From positions 1-34,549 of the forward strand of contig JANWWF010000016.1 in NCBI GenBank assembly GCA_025055755.1: DNA of 34,549 bases, in the 5' to 3' direction. Below the pieces are notes generated by a model, which was not told the DNA's origin, ran no database searches, and saw nothing but the letters and a program-made list of their open reading frames with translations. This DNA is from Candidatus Kapaibacterium sp. Its GTDB lineage: Bacteria > Bacteroidota > Ignavibacteria > Kapaibacteriales > NICIL-2. This document shows positions 1-8,739 of the stretch, piece after piece. Position 1 is the stretch's first letter. Each line of letters starts with the position of its first letter. A program made the position numbers and the translations under genes.

Positions 1-978
1 ACTGACCTCTACCGCTGCCGCTGGCTCGGCAACCGCTGGTCGGAGCCAGAGCCCCTTTCTGAACTTAACTCTGAATATGACGAGATTACTCCCTCGATCG
101 CTCCAGACAACAAAACCCTGTACTTTGCTAGCAATCGTCCCGGGGGAAATGGTGGATTCGACATCTATGTTGCTCGCCTTCAAGGTAATCGCTTTTCTTC
201 TCCCCAGAACATTGGTGCACCAATCAATTCTCCCAACGATGACATCAGCTACATCGCTCTACCGAACTCGACCACAGCATACTTTGCCAGCGATCGCCCT
301 GGTGGAATGGGAGGATACGACATTTACCGTGCTGTGCCTAATCCCGAAATGCCCGAGCCAGTTGTTACAATGCACGGTATTGTGCGGAATGCCACTACCA
401 AAGTGCCCGTCGGTGCTGATATCATCATCACAGATTTGAAAACAAAGCAAAAAGTCGCCACCTTCCGTAGCGACGATGAAACAGGCGAATACTACGTTAC
501 CCTTACGGCTGGGCGCACGTATTCGATTACTGCGGTACACCCCGATTATCTGTTCTACTCCGAACAGGTCGAAGTTCCTTCGACCGAGCGCGGCCGAGAC
601 ATTGAAAAGCATCTTGACCTTGCTCCTATCGAAAACGAAAGCGCTACGCGACTACTTGTGTTCTTTGATTTTGACAAAGCCGACCTCAGAGAAGAATCTC
701 TCCCCGAACTCGACTTGGCCGCAGAGTTCCTAAAGGAACACCCCACAGTCCGCGTCCGCATTGAAGGCCACACCGACGATGTTGGCACCGATGAGTACAA
801 CCTGCAACTCTCCAAGCGCCGAGCAGAAGCAGTCAAAAAGTACCTGGTTTCAAAAGGCATTGACGAAAAACGCATTTTGACGGTCGGCTACGGCAAATCC
901 CAACCGAAGGTTAAGGATACAACACCAGAAGCTCGCGCATTGAACCGCCGGGTGGAAATGAAGGTTGTCGCCAAGTAA
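1..978 (+). CDS. OmpA-family envelope protein with PD40 repeats (5' partial)
   Basis: The reading frame is open from base 1, so the start lies outside the window; 325 residues are visible. Two PD40/WD40-like beta-propeller repeats come first (about residues 36-65 and 79-112, each with a YFAS-R-PGG-GG-DIY pattern). A carboxypeptidase-regulatory-like beta-sandwich follows (about 124-192), then an OmpA C-terminal peptidoglycan-binding domain (about 217-325) with FFDFDKADL, IEGHTDDVG, the NLQLSKRRA helix and the terminal LNRRVE arginines. Known relatives anchor the outer membrane to peptidoglycan, and the same domain order occurs in T9SS-associated proteins such as PorE, so a role in T9SS or gliding machinery is possible but not shown. 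An in-frame ATG at 307 sits inside the second PD40 repeat and is not the start. The stop overlaps or abuts the start of truA. Confidence 0.85.
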   Translation, partial: TDLYRCRWLGNRWSEPEPLSELNSEYDEITPSIAPDNKTLYFASNRPGGNGGFDIYVARLQGNRFSSPQNIGAPINSPNDDISYIALPNSTTAYFASDRPGGMGGYDIYRAVPNPEMPEPVVTMHGIVRNATTKVPVGADIIITDLKTKQKVATFRSDDETGEYYVTLTAGRTYSITAVHPDYLFYSEQVEVPSTERGRDIEKHLDLAPIENESATRLLVFFDFDKADLREESLPELDLAAEFLKEHPTVRVRIEGHTDDVGTDEYNLQLSKRRAEAVKKYLVSKGIDEKRILTVGYGKSQPKVKDTTPEARALNRRVEMKVVAK

Positions 979-979
979 C

Positions 980-1768
980 GTGCGACAAAAGCGCTACAAG
1001 CTGACCATTGAGTATGACGGCTCTCGATATCGCGGCTGGCAAATCCAGCCAAACGTCCGAACTATCCAGGGGGAACTCATCACTGCTCTCCGTGCTGCGA
1101 CAGGCGATCCAACAGTGACGTGTACCGGTGCAGGGCGTACCGACGCTGGCGTCCATGCATTGGGGCAAGTTGCTCATACAGACCTTGTTACCCGGATGAC
1201 ACCCGAAGAGCTATGCGCTGCGATCAATGCACATTTGCCGGCAGACATTCATGTTCTGACAGCAGAACCTGTCTCTCACAGATTTGACGCACGCAAAAGC
1301 GCTGTTGCCCGAAGCTACCTCTACCAAATTGCTCTCCGCCGGGGGGCATTTGTCAAAGATTACGCCTGGTGGGTACAATCATCTCTCGACATTGCTCGAA
1401 TGAAGCGAGCAGGTGAACTGCTCGAAGGAAGTCATGACTTCCGATCATTTGCTAAGCCAAACCCCGAGACGAATTCCTACCGCGTCCTGTTGGAAGAAGT
1501 ACGTATCGAACAGCACGGTGCTCTCGTGTTAATTCGCTTGACCGCATCTCACTTTTTGTGGCACATGGCGCGAGCAATCGTCGGTACTCTCGTCCGCATT
1601 GGAAAGGGGGAGATTGACGACAACACCCTCCTTGGATACTTGCACACTCCTACACCCGAACCACTCAAGCATCTTGCGCCTGCTGCCGGATTGTTTCTCG
1701 AGCGTGTCTATTACAAGGGTGACAGTCGGGGCGGTGAACTTATTCCCACAATAAATCTGCGCTCCTAA
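980..1768 (+). CDS. truA: tRNA pseudouridine(38-40) synthase TruA
   Basis: TruA converts uridines 38-40 of the tRNA anticodon arm to pseudouridine. The catalytic aspartate lies in GAGRTDAGVHALG. Other family blocks are YDGSRYRGWQ near the N-terminus, HDFRSFAK in the middle, and FLWHMARAIVGTLVRIGKG near the end. The length, about 262 residues, is typical. I chose GTG at 980 because it follows the upstream TAA (976-978) directly. A TTG at 965 in the same frame would add five residues and overlap the OmpA-like gene by 14 bases. No strong ribosome binding site decides between them. The gene is probably co-transcribed with the OmpA-like gene. Its stop overlaps the convergent acyl-CoA dehydrogenase stop. 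Confidence 0.93.
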   Translation: MRQKRYKLTIEYDGSRYRGWQIQPNVRTIQGELITALRAATGDPTVTCTGAGRTDAGVHALGQVAHTDLVTRMTPEELCAAINAHLPADIHVLTAEPVSHRFDARKSAVARSYLYQIALRRGAFVKDYAWWVQSSLDIARMKRAGELLEGSHDFRSFAKPNPETNSYRVLLEEVRIEQHGALVLIRLTASHFLWHMARAIVGTLVRIGKGEIDDNTLLGYLHTPTPEPLKHLAPAAGLFLERVYYKGDSRGGELIPTINLRS

Positions 1769-2922
1769 ACAAGCGCATACTCCTTGAGCAGCTCTCGCGC
1801 AATGACGATGTGCTGAATCTCGCTGGTGCCCTCATAGATTTCGGTGATCTTCGCATCGCGCAGATACCGCTCAACCAAATACTCGCGCACATAGCCGTAG
1901 CCGCCATGAATCTGAATTGCCTCGAGTGCATTTTCAACAGCAACGCGCGAGGCCATCAGCTTTGCCTGTGCGGCTTCCTTGATGTAGCGCTGACCTTGAT
2001 CTTTGAGCCAGGCAGCCTTGTAAGTGAGAAGCCGTGCTGCTTCCAGCTTTGTTGCCATATCGGCAAGTTTGAACTGAATTGCTTGCAGCTCTGCAATAGG
2101 ACGACCGAATGCTTTGCGCTGCTGTGCGTAGGTTAGTGCTGCCTCAAACGATGCTGCTGCAATACCAAGAGCTTGTGCAGCAATTCCAATGCGTCCTCCA
2201 TTGAGCGTTTCCATGGCGATTTTGAAGCCCTGCCCCACCTCCCCTAAGCGATTTGCATCAGGGACACGGACGTTATCAAACCCCAACGAGCATGTATCAC
2301 TGGAGCGAATACCAAGTTTGTCTTCCTTGGCGCCTTGGGTAAAGCCTGGTGTTCCCTTTTCCACAAGAAAGCACGTTATCCCGCGGTGCCGCAGCTCGCG
2401 GTTCGTCTGGGCAAATACCAAGTACACGCTTGCTGTCGTACCATTAGTAATCCAGTTTTTCGTGCCGTTGATGATCCACTCATCCCCATCCCGCGTTGCA
2501 GTGGTATGCTGCGACGTAGCATCAGAACCTGCTTCTGGCTCGGAAAGACAAAACGCACCGATAATTTCCCCTTGAGCAAGTCGGCGGAGGTAACGTTCTT
2601 TTTGCTCTTCTGTGCCATAGGTCTCGATTGCCCAGCAGACAAGCGAGTTATTGACCGACATAATCACACCGACACTGGCATCCACTTTTGAAATTTCCTC
2701 CATCGCAATGACGTAGCTGATGCAGTCTAAGCCACTTCCTCCCCACTCCGGCGACACCATCATGCCCATAAACCCTAACTCTCCAAGCTTGCGAACAATC
2801 TCGGTGGGAAATTCACCCGTCTTGTCGCGCTCAACCGCAGTGGGAGCGATTTCACTTTGTGCAAACTCTCGTGCTGTCTGCCGTATCATCTGATGCGTTT
2901 CGCTGAACTCAAGAGAAAACAT
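1765..2922 (-). CDS. Acyl-CoA dehydrogenase
   Basis: This is an FAD enzyme that makes the 2,3-double bond in acyl-CoA thioesters, as in beta-oxidation or branched-chain amino acid breakdown. The 385-residue protein shows the full family order: an N-terminal helical domain beginning FSLEFSETHQMIRQ, the flavin-side block AFCLSEPEAGSDA, the middle beta-domain with GTKNWITNG, and the C-terminal helical domain with IHGGYGYVREY. The catalytic glutamate is in ITEIYEGTSEIQ, the position used by short-chain and butyryl-type dehydrogenases. Substrate length cannot be read from the sequence. ATG at 2922 is preferred; an in-frame TTG at 2931 would add three residues. It stands alone, divergent from the MTHFR fusion and convergent with truA (4-base overlap), and no electron-transfer flavoprotein gene is present here. 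Confidence 0.93.
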   Translation of the reverse strand: MFSLEFSETHQMIRQTAREFAQSEIAPTAVERDKTGEFPTEIVRKLGELGFMGMMVSPEWGGSGLDCISYVIAMEEISKVDASVGVIMSVNNSLVCWAIETYGTEEQKERYLRRLAQGEIIGAFCLSEPEAGSDATSQHTTATRDGDEWIINGTKNWITNGTTASVYLVFAQTNRELRHRGITCFLVEKGTPGFTQGAKEDKLGIRSSDTCSLGFDNVRVPDANRLGEVGQGFKIAMETLNGGRIGIAAQALGIAAASFEAALTYAQQRKAFGRPIAELQAIQFKLADMATKLEAARLLTYKAAWLKDQGQRYIKEAAQAKLMASRVAVENALEAIQIHGGYGYVREYLVERYLRDAKITEIYEGTSEIQHIVIARELLKEYALV

Positions 2923-3007
2923 AGCTTTCAACTTACAGAGACGTGAAACCTATCGGGCAAAAATGCGAATTTTGCAGCAGTAGTTCCCCAAAGCAGAGCT
3001 ATCGCTC

Positions 3008-4864
3008 GTGACGCACTCTCGTCCACCTTTGTCCGAACGACTTACTCAGCGAACCCTACCGCTGATTGCAATTGGCTCGATTGACTATGAGCTTCAAGAG
3101 CACGGCATCGAGCGGACAGAGCTTGCGCCACTGCAATCTCCCCTTCTGGTCGAAGAAACTCTTGCGGCGTTTGTTGAAGCAGGAGCAGAACTCCTTTTTA
3201 CTCCCACTGAGCGTGCGAGCCGTCTTTGGCTTCACGCCCTCGACCGTGCAGAAAAGGTCTATGAACTCAATCGCAAAGCAGTATGGATTGCTCGCAAAGC
3301 CGCAGCAAAACGGGCATACGTAGCCGGCGTTATTGCTCCGCCGCCGGTGATGCTGCAGCCTGTTGGGAGCTTGACCAAAGAGATGCTCCGCCGTAGCGTT
3401 GCTGAACAGGCTATTGCCCTGCTTGATGGAGGATGCGACGCGGTGGTGCTCAAATCTTTCCTGGACCTTGAGGAGCTCGTCCTTGCCATCGAAACCGTTG
3501 CTCCCCTTGCCAATGGCATCCCCATTATCGCGCTGAAGGCATTCCCCGAGGATGGCGCAGTGTTGGCTACGTCATTCGCTGCAGATGTAGCCCGCCTCCT
3601 CACAGGGCTTGGTGTAGCGGCAATTGGTGCCAGCGGTACCGTTGGTCCCCAACGCATGCAAACGATTATCACGCGCCTGCGGCAGGGAACAACTGTGCCA
3701 ATTGTTGCTCTCCCCGACAGTAGCATCCCAAGCATGGTAAGCGGTCGCGCAGTATATCGCGCAGAAACCGACTACCTTGCGCAGTCAGCTATTCGTCTCT
3801 TCCACGCAGGGGCAACAGTGGTGGGAATAGACCGTGGTGCTCTCCGCATGCACATTCAGGCGGTTGCGACGGCACTCCGGAATGTTAGCCCGCCAGCCGA
3901 GCAGCCCCGCATAAGTGTGCGCGATACCCATCTTGCGCCATCACCCCCTATTCCTGCGCCCTCTGCCTTTGCTCAAGCAGTACGGACACGGTTTGTGACG
4001 ACCGTAGAACTTGACATCCCCCGTGGCTTGCACATGGAGAGCGTGTTCGAGGGAGCTCGCTACCTCCGGCAGCACGGCATTGATGCAGTCAACATCAGCG
4101 ATGGCGCTCGTGCTCGCCTCCGCATCAACTCGATCATGCTCAGTGCAGCAGTACAGCAACAAACGGGGATGGAGTGCATCGCTCATCTTGCCTGTCGCGA
4201 TCGAAATATGGTCGCTTTGCAAAGCGACCTCCACGGCGCAGCCTTGTTGGGGGTGCAGAACATTCTTGCTGTCAGCGGCGACCCCTCGCACATTGGCGAT
4301 TTTCCTCGCGCCGCAAGTGTCGGCGATCTCGATTCCATCGGTCTTATCCGCGCTGCGCGCATGATGAACAGCGGACGCGATTTGGCAGGCAATCCGCTGG
4401 GAAGCGCAACAAACTTCTGCATCGCATGTGCATGCAATCCATGCGCCGACGACCTTGAACGCGAACTTGATCGCCTTGCCCACAAGGTTGCCGAAGGAGC
4501 AGAGGTAGTTTTCACACAGCCGTTATTTGACGTTGAACAGTGGTTCAACTTTATCGAGCGTGTGCGGAACTTGCCAGCGCGGTTTATCGTTGGCGTCCTG
4601 CCGCTGCGAAGCTTGCGGCATGCAGAGTTTCTGCACTATGAAGTGCCAGGAATGGTTGTACCGAAGTGGGCACGCGAGCGACTGCGCACAGCCCCGACCC
4701 CTGCATATGCAGCGGAGGAAGGCATAACGATAGCTGCAGAATTCCTCGCTGCTGTTCACTCCTATGCCGATGGAGTGTACCTAATGCCACCATTCAAGCG
4801 CTATGACGTGGCTGTTGAAGTACTCCGTCGTGCAGGAATACGCACACCGGTCCAACAATCGTAA
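3008..4864 (+). CDS. Homocysteine S-methyltransferase-like / methylenetetrahydrofolate reductase fusion, zinc site lost
   Basis: The 618-residue protein has the architecture of YitJ-type bifunctional enzymes (about 610 residues). Residues about 15-300 align with the homocysteine methyltransferase barrel: LIAIGSIDYELQEHG stands where the family has DGAMGT-LQ-RG. Residues about 322-612 form a methylenetetrahydrofolate reductase domain, with the catalytic glutamate E334 in TTVELDIPRG, AVSGDPSH, and FTQPLFD. The three zinc cysteines of the methyltransferase are absent: the GxNCxxGP motif reads GASGTVGP (Cys to Gly210), and the GGCCG motif reads GIDRG (Cys-Cys to Asp275-Arg276). Zinc-dependent methyl transfer to homocysteine is therefore unlikely. 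The reductase domain carries an extra cysteine cluster, C471-C474-C476-C479. The start is GTG at 3008 with a weak ribosome binding site. It is monocistronic and divergent from the acyl-CoA dehydrogenase. Confidence 0.88.
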   Translation: MTHSRPPLSERLTQRTLPLIAIGSIDYELQEHGIERTELAPLQSPLLVEETLAAFVEAGAELLFTPTERASRLWLHALDRAEKVYELNRKAVWIARKAAAKRAYVAGVIAPPPVMLQPVGSLTKEMLRRSVAEQAIALLDGGCDAVVLKSFLDLEELVLAIETVAPLANGIPIIALKAFPEDGAVLATSFAADVARLLTGLGVAAIGASGTVGPQRMQTIITRLRQGTTVPIVALPDSSIPSMVSGRAVYRAETDYLAQSAIRLFHAGATVVGIDRGALRMHIQAVATALRNVSPPAEQPRISVRDTHLAPSPPIPAPSAFAQAVRTRFVTTVELDIPRGLHMESVFEGARYLRQHGIDAVNISDGARARLRINSIMLSAAVQQQTGMECIAHLACRDRNMVALQSDLHGAALLGVQNILAVSGDPSHIGDFPRAASVGDLDSIGLIRAARMMNSGRDLAGNPLGSATNFCIACACNPCADDLERELDRLAHKVAEGAEVVFTQPLFDVEQWFNFIERVRNLPARFIVGVLPLRSLRHAEFLHYEVPGMVVPKWARERLRTAPTPAYAAEEGITIAAEFLAAVHSYADGVYLMPPFKRYDVAVEVLRRAGIRTPVQQS

Positions 4865-4869
4865 ACCCC

Positions 4870-4877
4870 TATATTTG
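4870..4877 (+). promoter_or_regulatory. Putative Bacteroidota -7 element for the RDD/kynA pair
   Basis: The bases TATATTTG match the TAnnTTTG -7 box of the Bacteroidota primary sigma factor. The site lies in the 61-base gap, 48 bases before the RDD gene ATG. No clear TTTG -33 element is seen about 20 bases upstream, so this is a half-match. Confidence 0.35.
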
Positions 4878-4925
4878 AGCTGCCACTGCGGTGAGTGGTG
4901 ATGTTTCATCTTTTGGGAGCATCCG

Positions 4926-5567
4926 ATGGCAACAGAGTACATGGTTCAGGTCCCCCTTTCGGAACTGCGGATTGGATTTGGCCGCCGCTTTGCAGCTACA
5001 CTTCTCGATGGTATCATTGTTGCTGTTGTTTCTCTCCTGCTCAACGGAATGATTAGCTCGGAATTGGAGCCTCTCCTTAACGAGAAAATTGAGCAGCAAA
5101 CGGCACAGCAAAGTGCTACCCTTGATGAACTCGATGAAGATAGCGCCGACGCAATGATGACAATGGTGCGATTTTTCACTGTGTGGACTGTCGTGGTGCT
5201 CATTACAGGGCTTCTTTACTACGGCTTGACGGAAATCTTCCTTGCTGCATCTCCAGGAAAGATGATGCTGGGCATCAAGATTGCAAGCCAAGATGGCACT
5301 CCTGCATCTACACAAGCGTTGGCAACTCGGTGGTTTATCAAGTCCGGACTGAGCAGCCTTCTTGGTGTGGTAGCCACCCTCAGTGATTCGATCGTGCTTA
5401 GCGTTTTATATCCGCTTGTCTCGTTTATCGTGTTTATTGGCTACTTTTTTGTGTTCGGTGAAAAACGCCAGGCACTCCACGATCTTATCGCAAAAACTGC
5501 AGTCTATCGCCGCGAGCACATCCAGCACCAATCGGTAGAAGATGGAACAAACCCGCCTGTACTATAG
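4926..5567 (+). CDS. RDD family integral membrane protein
   Basis: A 213-residue membrane protein with the RDD hallmarks: FGRRFAATLLDGIIV starts the first membrane segment (about residues 18-43) with the Arg and Asp that name the family. A second hydrophobic segment spans about 82-105 and a long hydrophobic stretch about 135-175 could make two more. SPGKMMLGIKI and the terminal QALHDLIAKTAVY are the other conserved blocks. A glutamine- and acid-rich loop (about 52-75) separates the first two segments. RDD proteins are poorly understood; some act as ion or metabolite transporters. A GGGAG ribosome binding site stands 6 bases before the ATG. The last 26 bases overlap tryptophan 2,3-dioxygenase, so the two are surely co-transcribed. 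Confidence 0.85.
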   Translation: MATEYMVQVPLSELRIGFGRRFAATLLDGIIVAVVSLLLNGMISSELEPLLNEKIEQQTAQQSATLDELDEDSADAMMTMVRFFTVWTVVVLITGLLYYGLTEIFLAASPGKMMLGIKIASQDGTPASTQALATRWFIKSGLSSLLGVVATLSDSIVLSVLYPLVSFIVFIGYFFVFGEKRQALHDLIAKTAVYRREHIQHQSVEDGTNPPVL

Positions 5568-6630
5568 CGACTATTTACAGCTCAACAAGATTCTCTCCGC
5601 TCAACAGCTGCGCAGCAGCGCTGCGGGCACGCCTGCACACGAGGAAATGCTTTTCATCATCGTCCACCAAGCATTTGAGCTGTGGTTCAAGCAACTGCTC
5701 TGGGAACTGCGCGACGTAATTACGCGGATTGGGCAGGATTATGTTCCTGAATCCGACGTCGGCATTGCTCTCGACCGCGTGCGGCGAATGCTGGTTATCA
5801 TGGATTTACTCGAGCGGCAATTCGATGTGCTCGAAACAATGACTCCCTCCCAGTTCATGGAATTTCGAGATCAGCTCTATCCTGCCAGCGGGTTTGAGTC
5901 CGTGCAATTTCGCATGGTAGAGGTTGCGCTCGGAGTTGATGAACGCACACGTGTCCAGATTGACGCTGCAGGTTACCGTGCGCGACTGCGCCAGGAGGAT
6001 CGAGCTGCGCTGGAGGATGTCGCTCGGCAGCCTTCCCTCTTTACCGCAATTGAACGCTGGCTGGAGAAGATGCCCTTTATGGAATCAGGCGGCTACCGCT
6101 TCCTTGATGCTTACCGTCAGGCAGTGGAGCGCATTTTTGCCCATGACCGCGAAGAACTGGCAAAGGTCACAACGCTAAGTCCAGACGAGCGTATTCGGCA
6201 GCAGGAGCAAATTGCCCGCCTGGAAGCGCACTTTGCCGCCCTCTTCGATGAGCAAGCCTATCGGACACTTCAGGAGCGAGGGGAAAAGCGCTTGTCGCAA
6301 CGAGCAACATTAGCAGCATTGTTCATCACAGTTTACGCCAATTACCCGTTGCTGCAACAGCCCTACCGTTTGCTCGATGCTGTGCTCGAATTGGATAAGC
6401 GGGTGAGCATGTTCCGTTTCCGCCATGCAATGATGGTTAGCCGCATGATTGGGCAGCGCACCGGTACAGGCGGCTCCAGCGGTTTCGACTACCTAATGGC
6501 AACGGTTCTCCGTCATCGCGTTTTTGCTGATTTAGCTGCCCTATCGAGCTACATCCTGCCTTCGTCGCACGTGCCGCCCTTGCCCGACGACATTGCGCAC
6601 AAACTCCACTTTGTCGCGGAAATCAGCTAA
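5542..6630 (+). CDS. kynA: Tryptophan 2,3-dioxygenase
   Basis: This heme enzyme opens the indole ring of L-tryptophan with O2 to give N-formylkynurenine, the first step of the kynurenine pathway. Key residues known from the Xanthomonas enzyme are all present. The distal histidine is H42 in FIIVHQAFELWFK, the carboxylate-binding arginine is R109 in MEFRDQL, the axial heme histidine is H295 in FRFRHAMM, and the tryptophan-binding loop RTGTGGSSGFDYL follows. At 362 residues it is longer than the roughly 300-residue Xanthomonas enzyme, with the extra length between the conserved blocks. ATG at 5542 lies inside the RDD gene. The next kynurenine enzymes (formamidase, kynureninase) are not in this window. 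Confidence 0.93.
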   Translation: MEQTRLYYSDYLQLNKILSAQQLRSSAAGTPAHEEMLFIIVHQAFELWFKQLLWELRDVITRIGQDYVPESDVGIALDRVRRMLVIMDLLERQFDVLETMTPSQFMEFRDQLYPASGFESVQFRMVEVALGVDERTRVQIDAAGYRARLRQEDRAALEDVARQPSLFTAIERWLEKMPFMESGGYRFLDAYRQAVERIFAHDREELAKVTTLSPDERIRQQEQIARLEAHFAALFDEQAYRTLQERGEKRLSQRATLAALFITVYANYPLLQQPYRLLDAVLELDKRVSMFRFRHAMMVSRMIGQRTGTGGSSGFDYLMATVLRHRVFADLAALSSYILPSSHVPPLPDDIAHKLHFVAEIS

Positions 6631-6654
6631 ATTTCTAACGAAACGTAAACCTGC

Positions 6655-7914
6655 TCATGCTGCCTCGGTAGCATCAGCGGCAGCAGTAGGTTCGTACTGA
6701 TACTGCACTTTTCCTTCCCCCCGCACAGCAGATGCTGTCACAATCACGCGGCGCACGCCACGCTGCTCGGGAAGTTCATACATGATAGGCAGCATTACCT
6801 CCTCCAGTATGGACCGCAGCCCACGTGCCCCAGTCTTGCGTTCTTTAGCACGCCGCACAACTTCGAGCAATGCTTCCCGCTCAAACTCCAGCTCGACACC
6901 TTCCATCGCAAACAGTTTTTGGTACTGCTTGACGAGCGCGTTTTTAGGCATTGTCAAAATGTTGAGCATTGCCTCGTCATCGAGAGGATGCAGTGCGACA
7001 ATCACCGGCAATCGTCCTATGAACTCTGGAATAAAGCCGTACTTGAGCAAATCGTCCGGCTCAACATGGGAAAGCAGCTCATAGCTTTCTTCCACGCTTG
7101 TTGTGCCCGGATTATGGAAACCAATAGCTGTCGAGCGCATGCGGCGGGCGATGATTTTCTCCAGTCCCTCGAATGCGCCACCACAGATGAACAGGATATT
7201 GCGCGTATTGACCTGCAGCAATGGCTGCTCTGGATGCTTCCGTCCCCCGCGAGGCGGCACACCGGCAATTGTGCCTTCGAGGAGCTTAAGCAATGCTTGC
7301 TGGACTCCTTCGCCCGATACATCCCGAGTAATGCTAGGGGAGTCACTCTTCCGCGCGATTTTATCAATCTCGTCAATGTACACAATGCCCATCTCGGCAC
7401 GGGGAATGTTGTAGTCGGCATTCTGAAGAAGAGCAGCAATAATGGACTCAACATCGTCGCCGACGTAGCCTGCCTCTGTCAGCGTCGTTGCATCCGCAAT
7501 CGCAAACGGCACATCAAGAATTTTCGCAAGCGTCCGTGCCAGAAGTGTTTTGCCTGTCCCCGTCGGACCAATAAGCAGAATATTGCTTTTTTCAACCTCG
7601 ACGTCCTCGAATGCTCCCAAAACACTTCCGCCCAGCACGCGCTTGTAGTGGTTGTACACCGCGACCGCAAGCGCCCGCTTTGCTTCCTCTTGACCGACCA
7701 CGTAGCTGTCAAGTTGGGCTTTAATCTCTGAGGGTTTCGGAAGTTTCAACGTAGGTATTGGTGCTGCTTGTTGGCGCTCGCGCTGCCGACTTTGCAGCAT
7801 AATCAGCGAATTGATAACGCAAATGTCGCAGATGTTGGCATTGTTCCCGGTAATGAGTGTGGTCACTTCATGCGCCGAGCGACCACAGAATGAGCATGTG
7901 TATTCTTTCGCCAT
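6655..7914 (-). CDS. clpX: ATP-dependent Clp protease ATP-binding subunit ClpX
   Basis: ClpX is the AAA+ unfoldase that feeds substrates into ClpP. The 419-residue protein has the N-terminal zinc-binding domain (C7, C10, C29, C32 in a CxxC-x18-CxxC pattern), Walker A GPTGTGKT (116-123), the GYVGDDVE pore loop (149-156), and Walker B VYIDEID (D181-E182). It also has the LLKLLEGT block and the sensor-2 GARGLRSI near the C-terminus. I chose ATG at 7914 ([11 protein letters not shown]) because it is the family start; an in-frame TTG at 7959 would add 15 residues unlike any ClpX. It lies 127 bases downstream of clpP on the same strand. That gap contains two hairpins. Confidence 0.97.
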   Translation of the reverse strand: MAKEYTCSFCGRSAHEVTTLITGNNANICDICVINSLIMLQSRQRERQQAAPIPTLKLPKPSEIKAQLDSYVVGQEEAKRALAVAVYNHYKRVLGGSVLGAFEDVEVEKSNILLIGPTGTGKTLLARTLAKILDVPFAIADATTLTEAGYVGDDVESIIAALLQNADYNIPRAEMGIVYIDEIDKIARKSDSPSITRDVSGEGVQQALLKLLEGTIAGVPPRGGRKHPEQPLLQVNTRNILFICGGAFEGLEKIIARRMRSTAIGFHNPGTTSVEESYELLSHVEPDDLLKYGFIPEFIGRLPVIVALHPLDDEAMLNILTMPKNALVKQYQKLFAMEGVELEFEREALLEVVRRAKERKTGARGLRSILEEVMLPIMYELPEQRGVRRVIVTASAVRGEGKVQYQYEPTAAADATEAA

Positions 7915-7980
7915 TGCAGATTCTTGTTCTGGAAAGATACCAACGATACAGTCTATCAAGCAGATTCTGGCTTATGCACT

Positions 7981-8033
7981 CTACTGCCGCTGGACACGTA
8001 GGCAGTAGCGCGATAGGTGTTGTTGACCAACAC
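7981..8033 (-). repeat. Two consecutive hairpins between clpP and clpX
   Basis: Read on the minus strand, the first inverted repeat is GTGTTG with CAACAC around a 5-base loop (8033-8017). The second is CTACTGCC with GGCAGTAG around a 12-base loop (8008-7981). Neither is followed by a T-tract, so they are not simple intrinsic terminators. They could be an mRNA processing or stability element that sets the clpP to clpX ratio; this is inference. Confidence 0.45.
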
Positions 8034-8041
8034 TGCCACGG

Positions 8042-8683
8042 CTATACGGTTTTAGTGCTTTGGAGCACATGGTCAACAATGCCATACTCAAGCGCTTCCT
8101 GGGCAGACATGTAGTTGTCGCGGTCGGCGTCGCGCTTGATCTGCTCGTATGTTTTGCCCGTGTGCTTTGCAATAGCATGGTAGAGCATATCGCGAATGCG
8201 AAGCATTTCTTTTGTGAAAATTTCGATGTCCGTTGCTTGCCCTTGTGTTCGCCCAACAGGTTGATGCATAAGAATCCGCGAATGGGGCAAAGCATAGCGC
8301 TTCCCCTTTGTTCCTGCACAAAGCAATACTTGTGCCATCGATGCTGCAACACCAACGCAGTATGTGGCAATATCGGGTTTCACGTACTGCATAGTATCGT
8401 AGATTGCCATTCCAGCCGTAACGCTTCCCCCCGGCGAGTTGATGTACATGAAAATGTCTTTTGTGGGATCTTCGCTGGCCAAGAATAGCAGCTGGGCAAT
8501 AACCAGCGATGCAACGTAATCGTCAATCGGCGAGCCGATGAAAATGATACGTTCTTTCAGCAAGCGTGAGTAGATGTCATAGGAGCGCTCGCCACGGCTG
8601 GTTTGCTCGATGACAATGGGAACAAGCTGGCTTCGTGGATCAAGGGAATACATATCCGTTCTGCTCATCGAATACAGATCCAT
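8042..8683 (-). CDS. clpP: ATP-dependent Clp protease proteolytic subunit ClpP
   Basis: ClpP is the serine peptidase chamber that works with ClpX. The catalytic triad is visible: S115 in GVAASMAQ, H140 in RILMHQPVG and D189 in ADRDNYMSA. The oligomer-forming block [12 protein letters not shown] and the [12 protein letters not shown] segment are intact. The length is 213 residues from ATG at 8683. In-frame ATGs at 8668 and 8653 are also possible starts and would shorten only the propeptide-like N-terminus. In the usual GQAASM motif the glutamine is valine here (GVAASM). It sits between tig and clpX, the common bacterial order. Confidence 0.96.
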   Translation of the reverse strand: MDLYSMSRTDMYSLDPRSQLVPIVIEQTSRGERSYDIYSRLLKERIIFIGSPIDDYVASLVIAQLLFLASEDPTKDIFMYINSPGGSVTAGMAIYDTMQYVKPDIATYCVGVAASMAQVLLCAGTKGKRYALPHSRILMHQPVGRTQGQATDIEIFTKEMLRIRDMLYHAIAKHTGKTYEQIKRDADRDNYMSAQEALEYGIVDHVLQSTKTV

Positions 8684-8739
8684 TGTATCAACCGATAGTG
8701 ATTGACTGCAGCGCCATTGACGCAGGGGCAGGGGTTTTA

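Noticed and set aside
3941-4548. Long antisense frames inside the MTHFR fusion
   Set aside because: They mirror a well-conserved gene on the plus strand and show no recognisable domain or start signal.
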